From Candidatus Omnitrophota bacterium (GTDB lineage Bacteria; Omnitrophota; Gorgyraeia; Pluralincolimonadales; Pluralincolimonadaceae), in assembly GCA_028715315.1 (NCBI GenBank), contig JAQUSA010000001.1, positions 1 through 40,414 of the forward strand: a DNA stretch of 40,414 bases. The letters are read 5' to 3'. Each line of letters begins with the position of its first letter. The stretch's first letter is position 1. Under the pieces are notes generated by a model. It was not told where the DNA came from and made no database searches. It saw nothing but the letters and a program-made list of their open reading frames with translations. Position numbers and translations under genes: made by a program. Positions 31,771-39,975 of this stretch are shown here, piece after piece.

Positions 31771-32781
31771 ATGAAGACGACGGCATCCGACGGGCTGTTT
31801 TTCCAGTGGCATATTACAGACGCGTGTAATTTCAGGTGCAGGCACTGCTACCAGCACGACTTTACGCATAATTCCGAGCTGGCGCTGCCGGAACTCATAA
31901 AAGTATATGAGAATATCGCCTCTTGCGCGGGAGGCAGGAAGATAAACCTGAACATAACAGGCGGGGAGCCGTTCCTGAGGAAGGACCTCTACGAGCTGCT
32001 GCGTTACCTCGACAAGCACCAGGATACCGGCGAGCTCATGTTGATAACCAACGCGAGCCTTATCGACGAAAAGGCGCTCGACGCCCTGGGCGGCGTGAAG
32101 AAACTTAAGGCGATCAAGATATCCCTCGACGGCGCGACCGAGAAGACGAACGACGCTATAAGGAGGCCGGGGGCTTTCAGGACCGCGCTCGAGAAGGTCA
32201 ACCTGATACAGGAGAGGGCCGGCCTCGAGGTCATAATAATGCTTACGCTGATGCGATCGAACGCCTACGAAATACCCGCGATCTTCAACCTCTGCAGGGA
32301 ACTGAGGGTGGACGGCCTTATGCTGGAGCGGTTTATCCCGCTCGGCCAGAGCGGCGCACTGAAATCCGAGGTGATCACGAAAGAGGACTGGAAGAGGACC
32401 GTAAAAGATATATGCGAATACCTGGAAGTCGACCTCGCCGAGAGCGAGATACTCCCCTGCAAGGCCTTCTGGGTGAAGTTCGAAGGCGATGACGCGCGGC
32501 TGCTTACCGCGGAATGCAACCTCGGCGATGACGCGTTCGCGATAATGCCGAACGGCGGCCTGCTTCCGTGCCGCAGGTTCGACCTCGTGCTCGGAAACCT
32601 GCTTAAGGACAAATTCACGGATATTGTGAAACGGAGCAGCGTGCTCCGCGATATAGCGGACAAGTCAAAACTTAAGGGCAAATGCCGCAATTGCCAGATT
32701 GACCGCTGCCGCGGGTGCAGGGCGATGGCTTACGCGGTGGATAAGGATTATTTGGCGGAGGATAACCTGTGCTGGCTATAA
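31771..32781 (+). CDS. Radical SAM protein with SPASM-type C-terminal Cys cluster
   Basis: A 336-residue protein. ACNFRCRHCYQ (Cys19, Cys23, Cys26) binds the radical SAM 4Fe-4S cluster, and NITGGEPFL is the SAM-binding GGE. The C-terminal part has IMPNGGLLPCRR and then CRNCQIDRCRGCRAMAYAVD and NLCWL, a SPASM/twitch arrangement that holds further Fe-S clusters. Such enzymes modify peptides (PqqE, AlbA-like) or tetrapyrroles (AhbC/D, NirJ). No precursor-peptide gene and no heme gene is visible next to it, so the substrate is unknown. It lies between yjbQ and the pyruvate kinase gene. Confidence 0.8.
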   Translation: MKTTASDGLFFQWHITDACNFRCRHCYQHDFTHNSELALPELIKVYENIASCAGGRKINLNITGGEPFLRKDLYELLRYLDKHQDTGELMLITNASLIDEKALDALGGVKKLKAIKISLDGATEKTNDAIRRPGAFRTALEKVNLIQERAGLEVIIMLTLMRSNAYEIPAIFNLCRELRVDGLMLERFIPLGQSGALKSEVITKEDWKRTVKDICEYLEVDLAESEILPCKAFWVKFEGDDARLLTAECNLGDDAFAIMPNGGLLPCRRFDLVLGNLLKDKFTDIVKRSSVLRDIADKSKLKGKCRNCQIDRCRGCRAMAYAVDKDYLAEDNLCWL

Positions 32782-32786
32782 GGAAA

Positions 32787-33839
32787 ATGAAGAAAGTCGG
32801 TAACAAGACCCGGATCATATGCACGCTCGGCCCCGCGAGCGCTTCACTGCCGGTCATAAGGAAGATGGGCGAGGCAGGCATGGGCGTGGCCCGCCTTAAT
32901 TTCTCCCATTCTTCGTATAAGGACCAGGAAGCCAAGATAAAGATTATCAGGGAGATAAATAAGGGGCTCGGAAAGCCAATAAAAATACTGCAGGACCTCG
33001 AAGGATACAGGATAAGGATAGGAAAGCTTGACGGCGGCAGGCCGGTGGAGGTAAGGAAGCGCCAGAAGGTCATATTGACGAATCGCTGTGCCGTCGGAAG
33101 CGGCAACGTGGTGCCTTTCGATTATCACGGTTCCCTATGCGACATCAGGGGCGCGGAGTTCATATACATAGACGACGGCAATATCGCCTTGAAGGTGAAG
33201 AAGGTATGCAGGGACCGCGTAGAGGCGTCGGTCTGGGCCGGCGGCCTGATAAGGGAGAGGAAGGGCATCAATATGCCCGGCGCGAAGCTGAAGTTTTCGG
33301 GCCTGACGGCCAAGGACAAGAAGGATATCGCGTTCGGGATAAAACATAAGGTGGATTTCATCGCGCAGTCATTCGTCAGGAATGAGGAAGATATCATGCG
33401 GATCGTGAAACTCGTCAAGCCGCGCCTCCCGGATTGCAAAGTGGTCGCGAAGATAGAGAACCGCGACGGGATAAGGAACATAGACGAGATCCTCGCGGCC
33501 TGCGACGGCATCATGATAGCGAGGGGCGACATGGGCGTCTCGATGCCGATACAGCAGATACCGATAATCCAGAAGATAATAATCAAGAGATGCAACCGCG
33601 ATGACAAGTTCGCCATCACGGCGACGCAGATGCTCGAGAGCATGACAGAGAGCCTGCGCCCGACGCGCGCCGAGGTCACCGATGTGGCCAACGCGATAAT
33701 GGACGGCACGAATTACGTCATGCTCTCCGGAGAGACGGCCGTGGGCCGGCATCCGGTCGAGACCGTCAGGATGATGGAGGATATAATAGATTTCACCGAG
33801 GGATACCTCTACGGCAGGTTCCTGCCTTTAGGCAAATAG
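32787..33839 (+). CDS. pyk: Short pyruvate kinase lacking the C-terminal domain
   Basis: A 350-residue pyruvate kinase-like protein. TRIICTLGPASASLPVIRKM and ARLNFSHSS are the start of the A domain, a B domain follows (~65-160), then AKIENRDGIRNIDEIL with Lys222/Glu224, ARGDMG and TATQMLESM. The normal ~120-residue C-terminal (allosteric) domain is absent; typical enzymes are ~470 residues. The usual DTKGPEIR segment reads DLEGYRIR, and GDLGVE reads GDMGVS. It should still hold the catalytic residues for making pyruvate and ATP from PEP, but divergence leaves room for another role. I chose ATG 32787 with TAAGGA before it; GTG 32769 is an alternative. Confidence 0.8.
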   Translation: MKKVGNKTRIICTLGPASASLPVIRKMGEAGMGVARLNFSHSSYKDQEAKIKIIREINKGLGKPIKILQDLEGYRIRIGKLDGGRPVEVRKRQKVILTNRCAVGSGNVVPFDYHGSLCDIRGAEFIYIDDGNIALKVKKVCRDRVEASVWAGGLIRERKGINMPGAKLKFSGLTAKDKKDIAFGIKHKVDFIAQSFVRNEEDIMRIVKLVKPRLPDCKVVAKIENRDGIRNIDEILAACDGIMIARGDMGVSMPIQQIPIIQKIIIKRCNRDDKFAITATQMLESMTESLRPTRAEVTDVANAIMDGTNYVMLSGETAVGRHPVETVRMMEDIIDFTEGYLYGRFLPLGK

Positions 33840-33857
33840 AAAAGGAAGGGATGCGCG

Positions 33858-34130
33858 ATGCCACATTATGATTATGAGTGCCAGAAATGCAAGCACGTCT
33901 TCGAGATCTACCAATCGATGACCTCCGGGCACCTTAAGAAGTGCCCGAAATGCAAAGGCCCCCTGAAGAGGCTTATAGGCGGCGGGGCGGGGATAATATT
34001 CAAGGGCACCGGTTTCTACGAGACGGATTACAAGAAGAAATTAGGGCCGGAGCCCATGCCGAGGCCCGGAGCGAAGCCCTGCGAAAAGGCGGCATCAAGC
34101 TGCCCGGCGAACTGCAAGCACAAACATTGA
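33858..34130 (+). CDS. FmdB-family zinc-ribbon protein
   Basis: A 90-residue protein. MPHYDYECQKCKHVFEIYQS with CPKCKGPLKRLIG gives Cys8/Cys11 and Cys29/Cys32, the FmdB zinc ribbon. The C-terminal tail has three further cysteines in KPCEKAASSCPANCKHKH, which is unusual and might bind metal. Family members are small and were named for a putative regulator of formamidase; their role is unclear. A good Shine-Dalgarno (AAGGAAGGGA) precedes the ATG. A small perfect hairpin lies just after the stop. Confidence 0.85.
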   Translation: MPHYDYECQKCKHVFEIYQSMTSGHLKKCPKCKGPLKRLIGGGAGIIFKGTGFYETDYKKKLGPEPMPRPGAKPCEKAASSCPANCKHKH

Positions 34131-34131
34131 G

Positions 34132-34145
34132 GTCCCGCAAGGGAC
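34132..34145 (+). other. Small GNRA-loop hairpin between fmdB-like and dehydrogenase genes
   Basis: GTCCC-GCAA-GGGAC is a perfect 5-base-pair stem with a GNRA tetraloop, one base after the FmdB-type stop codon and immediately before the ATG at 34146. It lacks a T run, so it is not a normal terminator. It could stabilise the upstream mRNA end or affect the choice of the next start. Confidence 0.4.
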
Positions 34146-34160
34146 ATGAGGACTAGGGAA

Positions 34161-35192
34161 ATGCGCGTAGCGATGTATTACGGCAACAAGGATGTACGTA
34201 CCGAAGAGGCGCCCGTCCCCGAAATAGGCGCCGGCGAGATACTTGTCCGCGTCATGGCCAGCGGCATCTGCGGAAGCGACGTCATGGAATGGTACCGCAA
34301 GGACAGGGTCCCGCTCGTGCTCGGGCACGAGATAGCCGGCACCGTGGAGAAGGCAGGAGCAGGAGCCAAAGACTTGAGGCGTAACGATCGCGTAGCCGTA
34401 TCTCACCACGTCCCGTGCGGAAGCTGCCGCTATTGCCTGAAAGGCCACGAGACCGCCTGCGAAACGCTGCGCAAGACGAATTTCTTCCCCGGCGGTTTCG
34501 CGGAGTTTGTCCGCGTCCCGGCGATAAATATCGAGAAAGGCGGCGTCTACCCTATCCCGGATAACGTATCCTTCGAGGACGCTACTTTTATCGAGCCGCT
34601 CGCGTGTGTGCTGAGGGGGCAGAGGATAGCGGGAGTAAAGAAGGGCGATACGGTCCTTGTAATCGGAAGCGGGATATCGGGCCTGCTGCATGTAAAATAC
34701 GCGCGCGCGTCCGGCGCGGGCGTCATTGCCGCGACCGACCTGTCCAAATACCGCCTTGATGCCGCGAAACGCGCCGGTGCCGGGCACGTGTTCGATGCAG
34801 CGGAGTATTCACCGCAGAAGCTGAAAGAGATTAACGGCGGTTTTTTAGCGGACGTCGTGATAATATGCGCCGGGGCAGGCCCTGCCGTGCGGCAGGGGCT
34901 CGATTCCGTCGAGCGCGGCGGAACGGTGCTGTTCTTTGCGGCCGCCGAGAAAGACCTTGCGATACAGAAGCCCATTAATGATATATTCTGGAGGAGCGAG
35001 ACCGCGCTCACGAGCTCCTATGCCGCGACTCCCGCGGAACATCTCGAGGCGATGCGTTTGATAAGTTCCGGCAGGGTCGCCGTAAAAGATATGATAACCC
35101 ACAGGTTCGGCCTCGCGCAGGCGCAGGAGGGCTTCGGGCTGGTCGCGGGAGCGAAGGATTCGATCAAAGTAATAATAGAACCCCAGAAATAA
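34161..35192 (+). CDS. Zinc-dependent medium-chain alcohol/polyol dehydrogenase
   Basis: A 343-residue MDR enzyme of the sorbitol/threonine dehydrogenase type. SGICGSDVMEW and LGHEIAGTVE give the catalytic zinc ligands, CGSCRYCLKGHETAC gives the four structural zinc cysteines, and VLVIGSGISGLLHV is the NAD(P)-binding loop. It oxidises an alcohol or polyol to a carbonyl; the substrate is not readable. I chose ATG 34161 because family members begin 'MKV/MRVAMYYG' and GAGGA lies 7 bases upstream; ATG 34146 adds five residues. It is followed by lemA. Confidence 0.85.
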   Translation: MRVAMYYGNKDVRTEEAPVPEIGAGEILVRVMASGICGSDVMEWYRKDRVPLVLGHEIAGTVEKAGAGAKDLRRNDRVAVSHHVPCGSCRYCLKGHETACETLRKTNFFPGGFAEFVRVPAINIEKGGVYPIPDNVSFEDATFIEPLACVLRGQRIAGVKKGDTVLVIGSGISGLLHVKYARASGAGVIAATDLSKYRLDAAKRAGAGHVFDAAEYSPQKLKEINGGFLADVVIICAGAGPAVRQGLDSVERGGTVLFFAAAEKDLAIQKPINDIFWRSETALTSSYAATPAEHLEAMRLISSGRVAVKDMITHRFGLAQAQEGFGLVAGAKDSIKVIIEPQK

Positions 35193-35207
35193 AAAGGAGG
35201 CCATGTC

Positions 35208-35765
35208 ATGCCTGTAATTTCGATCCTGTTGATCGCAGCCGTAGTCGCGGTGGTTTGGCTCGTAATTATTTATAACGGCCTCGTCCGGCTGAAGATCAGG
35301 GTGGCGAACGGTTGGTCGCAGATCGACGTGCAGCTGAAGAGGAGGCACGACCTGATACCGAACCTCGTCGAGACCGCCAGGGGCTACATGAAGTTCGAGA
35401 AGGAGACCCTCGAGAGCGTCATAAAGGCGCGCACCCAGGCTACGCAGGCGACGACCGTAAAGGACAAGGAAGGCGCCGAGAACATGCTGACCGGAGCTTT
35501 GCGTTCGCTCTTTGCCGTGGCGGAAAAGTATCCCGAGCTGAAAGCAGGCCAGAACATGATAGCGCTCCAGGAAGAGCTGGCCTCGACCGAGGACAGGATC
35601 GCCTCGTCAAGGCAGTTCTATAACGACGAGGTCACGAGATACAATACGGCGGTCAAGACATTCCCCGCGAACACCGTCGCTCCGGCCTTCGGCTTCACGG
35701 CCGCCGAATTTTTCGAACTGAAAGACCTGGCCCAGAAGGAACCGCCCAAAGTCAATTTCGCGTAG
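35208..35765 (+). CDS. lemA: LemA-family protein
   Basis: A 185-residue protein with one N-terminal membrane segment (~4-23, ISILLIAAVVAVVWLVIIY), then a four-helix LemA domain: QIDVQLKRRHDLIPNLVETA, LFAVAEKYPELKAGQNMIAL, LASTEDRIASSRQFYNDEV and NTAVKTFPANTVA. The N-terminus is probably outside and the helical part in the cytoplasm or periplasm; the function of the family is unknown. GGAGG lies 7 bases before ATG 35208. LemA is often followed by a TPM-domain or M48 peptidase gene, but neither is here. Confidence 0.92.
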   Translation: MPVISILLIAAVVAVVWLVIIYNGLVRLKIRVANGWSQIDVQLKRRHDLIPNLVETARGYMKFEKETLESVIKARTQATQATTVKDKEGAENMLTGALRSLFAVAEKYPELKAGQNMIALQEELASTEDRIASSRQFYNDEVTRYNTAVKTFPANTVAPAFGFTAAEFFELKDLAQKEPPKVNFA

Positions 35766-35771
35766 AACGTA

Positions 35772-35799
35772 TTGAAAAAACACGCGAATAAGGTATAAT
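35772..35799 (+). promoter_or_regulatory. Promoter of the LsrF-like gene
   Basis: TTGAAA (35772-35777), a 16-base spacer and a perfect TATAAT (35794-35799). The start codon at 35830 is 30 bases further and has AAAGGAG at 35816-35822, so this transcript has an ordinary ribosome-binding leader, unlike several other promoters of the window. Confidence 0.7.
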
Positions 35800-35829
35800 T
35801 TAACCACTAGCCGCAAAAGGAGATACAGC

Positions 35830-36624
35830 ATGGACTGGGGCATAAAGAACCGCCTAAGCCGCATAATTAAGAAGGACGGCCGCACCGTAATGCTCGCGGT
35901 CGACCACGGGTATTTCCTCGGGCCCGTATCGAAACTCGAGGACCCCGCGAAGACCATAAAGCCGCTCCTGCCCTATACCGACGCGCTTATGCCTACGCGC
36001 GGCGTGCTGCGCAACTGCGTGGACGCGTCGAACGATATACCTATAGTCCTTAGGGCCTCCGGAGGCAACAGCATAATCGGGGAGGACCTGTCCAACGAGG
36101 AGATCACCGTATCTATGAAGGACGCGGTCCGCCTGAACGTATCCGCGGTCGCGTTCTCTGTATATATCGGCTCGAAGCATGAGCACCAGACCTTAATAAA
36201 TTTCGCGAAGCTCGTCGACGAAGGCATGGAATACGGGATGCCCGTACTGGCCGTGACCGCCGTCGGGAAGGAATTGGAAAAGAGGGACGCGCGCTACCTG
36301 TCGTTGTGCTGCAGGATGGCTGCGGAGATGGGCGCGAGTTTCGTGAAGACGTATTACTGCGAGGATTTCGGCAAGGTCATCAAGAGCTGCCCGGTCCCGG
36401 TGGTCATAGCCGGAGGGCCGAAGCTTAAGACCGAATACGACGCGCTGGAGATAGCATGCGACGCGATAAAGCTCGGAGCCGCGGGCGTTGACATGGGGCG
36501 CAATATCTGGCAGTCGGAAGACCCCGTGGCCATGATCAAGACGGTCAGGGCTATCGTGCACGAAGGCATCCCGTTCAAAAAAGCGCAGGATATGCTTAAG
36601 GGTTTGAGAAAAAGATCCGCTTAA
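35830..36624 (+). CDS. lsrF: LsrF-like aldolase-family thiolase
   Basis: A 264-residue class I aldolase-fold enzyme. LDWG-like start (MDWGIKNRLSRII), VMLAVDHGYFLGP, PTRGVLRNCV, VLRASGGNSII, YIGSKHEHQTLIN, KTYYCEDFGKVI and GVDMGRNIWQSEDPVAMIK follow E. coli LsrF closely. Lys173 in VKTYY matches the Schiff-base lysine. LsrF splits the phosphorylated autoinducer-2 intermediate 3-hydroxy-2,4-pentanedione 5-phosphate with CoA. No lsrK, lsrR or lsrACDB genes are nearby, so here it may serve another aldol or thiolytic reaction. It has its own promoter; the large sensor gene follows 13 bases after its stop. Confidence 0.85.
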   Translation: MDWGIKNRLSRIIKKDGRTVMLAVDHGYFLGPVSKLEDPAKTIKPLLPYTDALMPTRGVLRNCVDASNDIPIVLRASGGNSIIGEDLSNEEITVSMKDAVRLNVSAVAFSVYIGSKHEHQTLINFAKLVDEGMEYGMPVLAVTAVGKELEKRDARYLSLCCRMAAEMGASFVKTYYCEDFGKVIKSCPVPVVIAGGPKLKTEYDALEIACDAIKLGAAGVDMGRNIWQSEDPVAMIKTVRAIVHEGIPFKKAQDMLKGLRKRSA

Positions 36625-36637
36625 CGGTCGAGGCATA

Positions 36638-39394
36638 ATGTTCGAAAACCTGTTCTCCAAGAACGAAGACTGGATCAAGCACGATAGGAATTGTTTCAAG
36701 CTGCTCGATGACTTCGGGGTCGGGGTGGCCGTCATCAGCGCGAGTATGGAGATCATCGCGCTGAACAAGGTAATGAAGAAGTGGTTCCCCGCGGTCGATG
36801 TCAGCAAGCAGCCTATATGCCATAAAGCCTTCAACTTCCCTCCCAGGAATTCCATCTGCCCGTATTGCCCGACGATTAAGACGTTAGATGACGGCAAGGC
36901 CCATGAGGCCGTCACGGAAACCCCTTATGGCGGGAAGGTCATCAATTACCGCATAGTCTCTTCCCCGGTCGAGAACGAAAGGGGGGAGGTCATAGCGGCG
37001 ATCGAAGTGGTCGAGGACGTCACGGATAAACTCTGCGCGGAAAGGCAGATGAGGGACGCCGAGAGCCTTTACCATGCCACGATCAACTCACTCAATTACC
37101 CGATACACGTAGTTGACGACAAATTGAGGATAATATTCATAAACGACTCCTTCAAGGCCTGGAGAAGGAGCCTCGGCCTGAAAACCGATATAGTCGGAAT
37201 GGACGTCTTCAAGGCGTTCCCTTTCCTGCCGGAAAAGGCCAGGGAGGAATACAACACCGTATTGCGCAGCGGCAAACCCCTGACGACCGAAGAGGCTATC
37301 CGGCTTGAAACGGGAGATGTCGTAACGGAAACGCAGAAGATACCGATCCTCGAGCAGGGCAAGACGATAAAGATAATAACGGTAGTGCTGGACATAACTC
37401 GCCCAAGGAGGAACGAGGCGCTGCTCAGGGATATCAGGCGCCAGCAGGAAGCCATCCTGAACAACATACCGGACATAGCGTGGCTTAAGGACAGGGAGAG
37501 CAGGTTTATTGCCGTGAACGAAGCCTTCGGGAGATCCTGCGGCATGGATCCCGCCGATATCCCCGGGAAGACCGACTTTAACCTGTGGCCGAAAGAGCTG
37601 GCCGAAAAGTACCGGGCCGACGACAAGGAAGTGGTGGCCTCCGGGAAAAGAAAGATGGTTGAGGAGCGCTTAGTTGAAAAAGACGGGAATAATATCTGGA
37701 TCGAGACTATAAAGACCCCGGTTCGTGACGATAAAGGCAATATTACCGGCACGACGGGCATCGCGAGGGACATAACCCTGAGGCGTTCGCTCGAGGGCAA
37801 GGTCAAGGAGTCCGAGGAGAAATACAGGAAGCTTTTCGAGGCTGCCAACGACGCCATCATTATAGCGGATATGAAGACGGGCAGGATCGTTGATGTCAAC
37901 AGGCAGGCGGAAGAGCTTACCGGGCGGTCGAGGCAAGAGCTCATCGGCATGCACCAGACCGAGCTGCATCCTCCGGAGGAATCGGATGATTACAGGGAAA
38001 AATTCAAGAATGTCGTCAGGGAGGCTATAGAGACTGAAGGCAAAAGGGTGCCGTATATCGATGGGGAGGTATTCAACTCGAAGGGCGAAAAGATCCCCGT
38101 ATTAATAAACGCGTCCATGCTCGAGATCGGCGGCAGGGATGTCGCCCAGGGTGTCTTCAGGGATATGTCGGAGGTCAGGAAGATAGAACGCGAGAAGAAA
38201 GAGGCTGAGGCCCTGGCCCTTATCGACCCGCATACCCAGCTTTACAATTACAGGTATTTCCAGAGGAGGATACATTCGGAGTTCGAGCTCGCGAAGAGGC
38301 GCTCGACGCCGCTTTCCATCCTGATGGTGGATATAGATTATTTCAAATCGGTCAACGATACATTCGGGCATGAATTCGGCGATAACGTGTTGCAGGAGTT
38401 CGCGATGGTGCTGCAGCATACCTGCAGGGGTATTGACGTGGTCACGAGGTTCCAGGGCGAGGATTTCGCTATCATACTGCCGGATACGGACGGAAGGGGC
38501 GCTTTCATCTTTTCCGAGAGGATACAGAAGATAATAAAGAAACACCGGTTCGGGAAATTCAAGGTAAAGCTCAGGATCAGCATCGGGGTCGCCTCGTATC
38601 CCGAGGACAATATCACTACCGTGGACGGCCTTGTTACCGCCGTGGAGAAATGCGTGCGCCTCGCGAAGGACCAGGGCGGGAACACGATAACGACGAGCGC
38701 GCAGCTGCGGAAGAAAAAGGCGGAGAAGGCTCCCACCGACGAGGAATCTAATGAGCGCGTCGGCGCCATAACGAAGAAATTCATGGACCTGCTGCACCGC
38801 AACAGGCGGAATACGATAGAGGCGGTATACGCGCTTGCCCATACGGTCGGCGCGAAGAACGCGTACACGGAAGAGCATTCCGAGGATATGGTCAAGTACA
38901 GCACGGAGATCGGCAGGAAGATCGGCCTGTCCGAAGAGGATATAGAGGATATAAGGCACGGGGCGATGCTCCATGATATCGGCAAGCTCGGGATCAGCGA
39001 GAAGATATTGCTAAAACGCGGCAAGTTGACAAAGAAGGAATATGATATAATAAAAAAGCACCCGCAGATAGGCGCCGATATAATCAGGCCGGTGCATTTC
39101 CTCAAGAACGTGGTGCCGATAATACTCCACCATCATGAGAGGTATGACGGATACGGGTACGGCTCGAAGTTAAGGGGGGAAGAGATACCGGTAGGCGCAA
39201 GGATAGTAGCGGTGGTCGATGTATACCAGGCCCTCGTATCGAACAGGCCTTACAGGAAGGCCTATCCGAAGAAGGAGGCGCTGAAGATAATAAAGGAAGA
39301 ATCGGGGACCCATTTCGACCCGGCGATCGTGAAGGTCTTCCTGGATATCCTGGCGAAGGAAAAGGAAAAGAAAACAAGGAGGAGAGCGAGATGA
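36638..39394 (+). CDS. Four-PAS sensor with degenerate GGDEF and variant HD-GYP domains
   Basis: A 918-residue cytoplasmic-looking sensor. PAS1 (~20-130) holds an unusual Cys set, Cys61 in PICHKAF and Cys74/Cys77 in SICPYCP; PAS2 is at ~145-255, PAS3 at ~268-380 and PAS4 at ~390-515. GGDEF (~525-690) has the active-site loop QGEDF at 606-610 instead of GG(D/E)EF. HD-GYP (~725-905) has LHDIGKLGI (His779-Asp780) and HHHERYDGYGYG, with Gly in place of the Pro. It would join signal sensing to cyclic-di-GMP handling, with the cyclase half perhaps inactive. It has no transmembrane helix. The end overlaps the next, secreted protein gene (ATGA). Confidence 0.85.
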   Translation: MFENLFSKNEDWIKHDRNCFKLLDDFGVGVAVISASMEIIALNKVMKKWFPAVDVSKQPICHKAFNFPPRNSICPYCPTIKTLDDGKAHEAVTETPYGGKVINYRIVSSPVENERGEVIAAIEVVEDVTDKLCAERQMRDAESLYHATINSLNYPIHVVDDKLRIIFINDSFKAWRRSLGLKTDIVGMDVFKAFPFLPEKAREEYNTVLRSGKPLTTEEAIRLETGDVVTETQKIPILEQGKTIKIITVVLDITRPRRNEALLRDIRRQQEAILNNIPDIAWLKDRESRFIAVNEAFGRSCGMDPADIPGKTDFNLWPKELAEKYRADDKEVVASGKRKMVEERLVEKDGNNIWIETIKTPVRDDKGNITGTTGIARDITLRRSLEGKVKESEEKYRKLFEAANDAIIIADMKTGRIVDVNRQAEELTGRSRQELIGMHQTELHPPEESDDYREKFKNVVREAIETEGKRVPYIDGEVFNSKGEKIPVLINASMLEIGGRDVAQGVFRDMSEVRKIEREKKEAEALALIDPHTQLYNYRYFQRRIHSEFELAKRRSTPLSILMVDIDYFKSVNDTFGHEFGDNVLQEFAMVLQHTCRGIDVVTRFQGEDFAIILPDTDGRGAFIFSERIQKIIKKHRFGKFKVKLRISIGVASYPEDNITTVDGLVTAVEKCVRLAKDQGGNTITTSAQLRKKKAEKAPTDEESNERVGAITKKFMDLLHRNRRNTIEAVYALAHTVGAKNAYTEEHSEDMVKYSTEIGRKIGLSEEDIEDIRHGAMLHDIGKLGISEKILLKRGKLTKKEYDIIKKHPQIGADIIRPVHFLKNVVPIILHHHERYDGYGYGSKLRGEEIPVGARIVAVVDVYQALVSNRPYRKAYPKKEALKIIKEESGTHFDPAIVKVFLDILAKEKEKKTRRRAR

Positions 39395-39945
39395 AGTGTA
39401 TTTTAGGAGCGGCCGCTATCATGCTTACTTTATGCGGGCCGGTATACGGCGAAGGTAATATAGTGCCTAACGCGAGTTTCGAGGAACTCAAGGGTTTCGA
39501 CGGGGAGAATCCCGCCGGGTGGTGGTCCTGGAACTCCGATTATAACGGGCTGACCACCGAAGCCAAGAGGACGGGTGACCAGTCGGTATCTATAAGCGCC
39601 GAGGCCAACACCGAGACCCACAGCGGGGTCCTGTACCGTTACCGGAACGTCGTCCCCGGAAAGACCTACGTATTTTCATGCTTCGTGCTGAATTCGGCCA
39701 ATAACCCGATAACCGGCGGCGCCTACGGGCAGTTGAGCATTGAATGGCTCAAGAACGAGAAAGAGATAGAGCGCACGTGGGGCGTCACGTGGGGGCCGGA
39801 CGTCTCAATGACCGACTGGAAACAGGTCGAGATGACGGCGGTAGCCCCCGCGGATGCGGATGCGTGTAATTTTGTCATCCAGTTCTTCCGCAAGGACGGC
39901 TCGGGCGGATATTATGCGGACGATGTGATGGTTGAGGAAAAATAA
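39391..39945 (+). CDS. Secreted carbohydrate-binding-module-like protein
   Basis: A 184-residue exported protein. Residues 1-~20 are a signal peptide (MKCILGAAAIMLTLCGPVYG). The rest is a single galactose-binding-like jelly roll: NIVPNASFEELKGF, PAGWWSWNSDYNGLTTEAKR, VVPGKTYVFSCFVLN, WKQVEMTAVAPADADACNFV and GSGGYYADDVMVEE, the typical CBM4/9/22 pattern of a secreted glycan-binding domain. There is no catalytic domain. Its start overlaps the stop of the sensor gene by 4 bases. The following gene is a paralogue, so this looks like the first of a tandem family. Confidence 0.7.
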   Translation: MKCILGAAAIMLTLCGPVYGEGNIVPNASFEELKGFDGENPAGWWSWNSDYNGLTTEAKRTGDQSVSISAEANTETHSGVLYRYRNVVPGKTYVFSCFVLNSANNPITGGAYGQLSIEWLKNEKEIERTWGVTWGPDVSMTDWKQVEMTAVAPADADACNFVIQFFRKDGSGGYYADDVMVEEK

Positions 39946-39975
39946 AAGATATGTTGGTTAGAAAGGCATGCCACT

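Noticed and set aside
38102..38974. 290-codon minus-strand frame within the sensor gene
   Set aside because: It is antisense to the GGDEF and HD-GYP domains, with no domain signature of its own.
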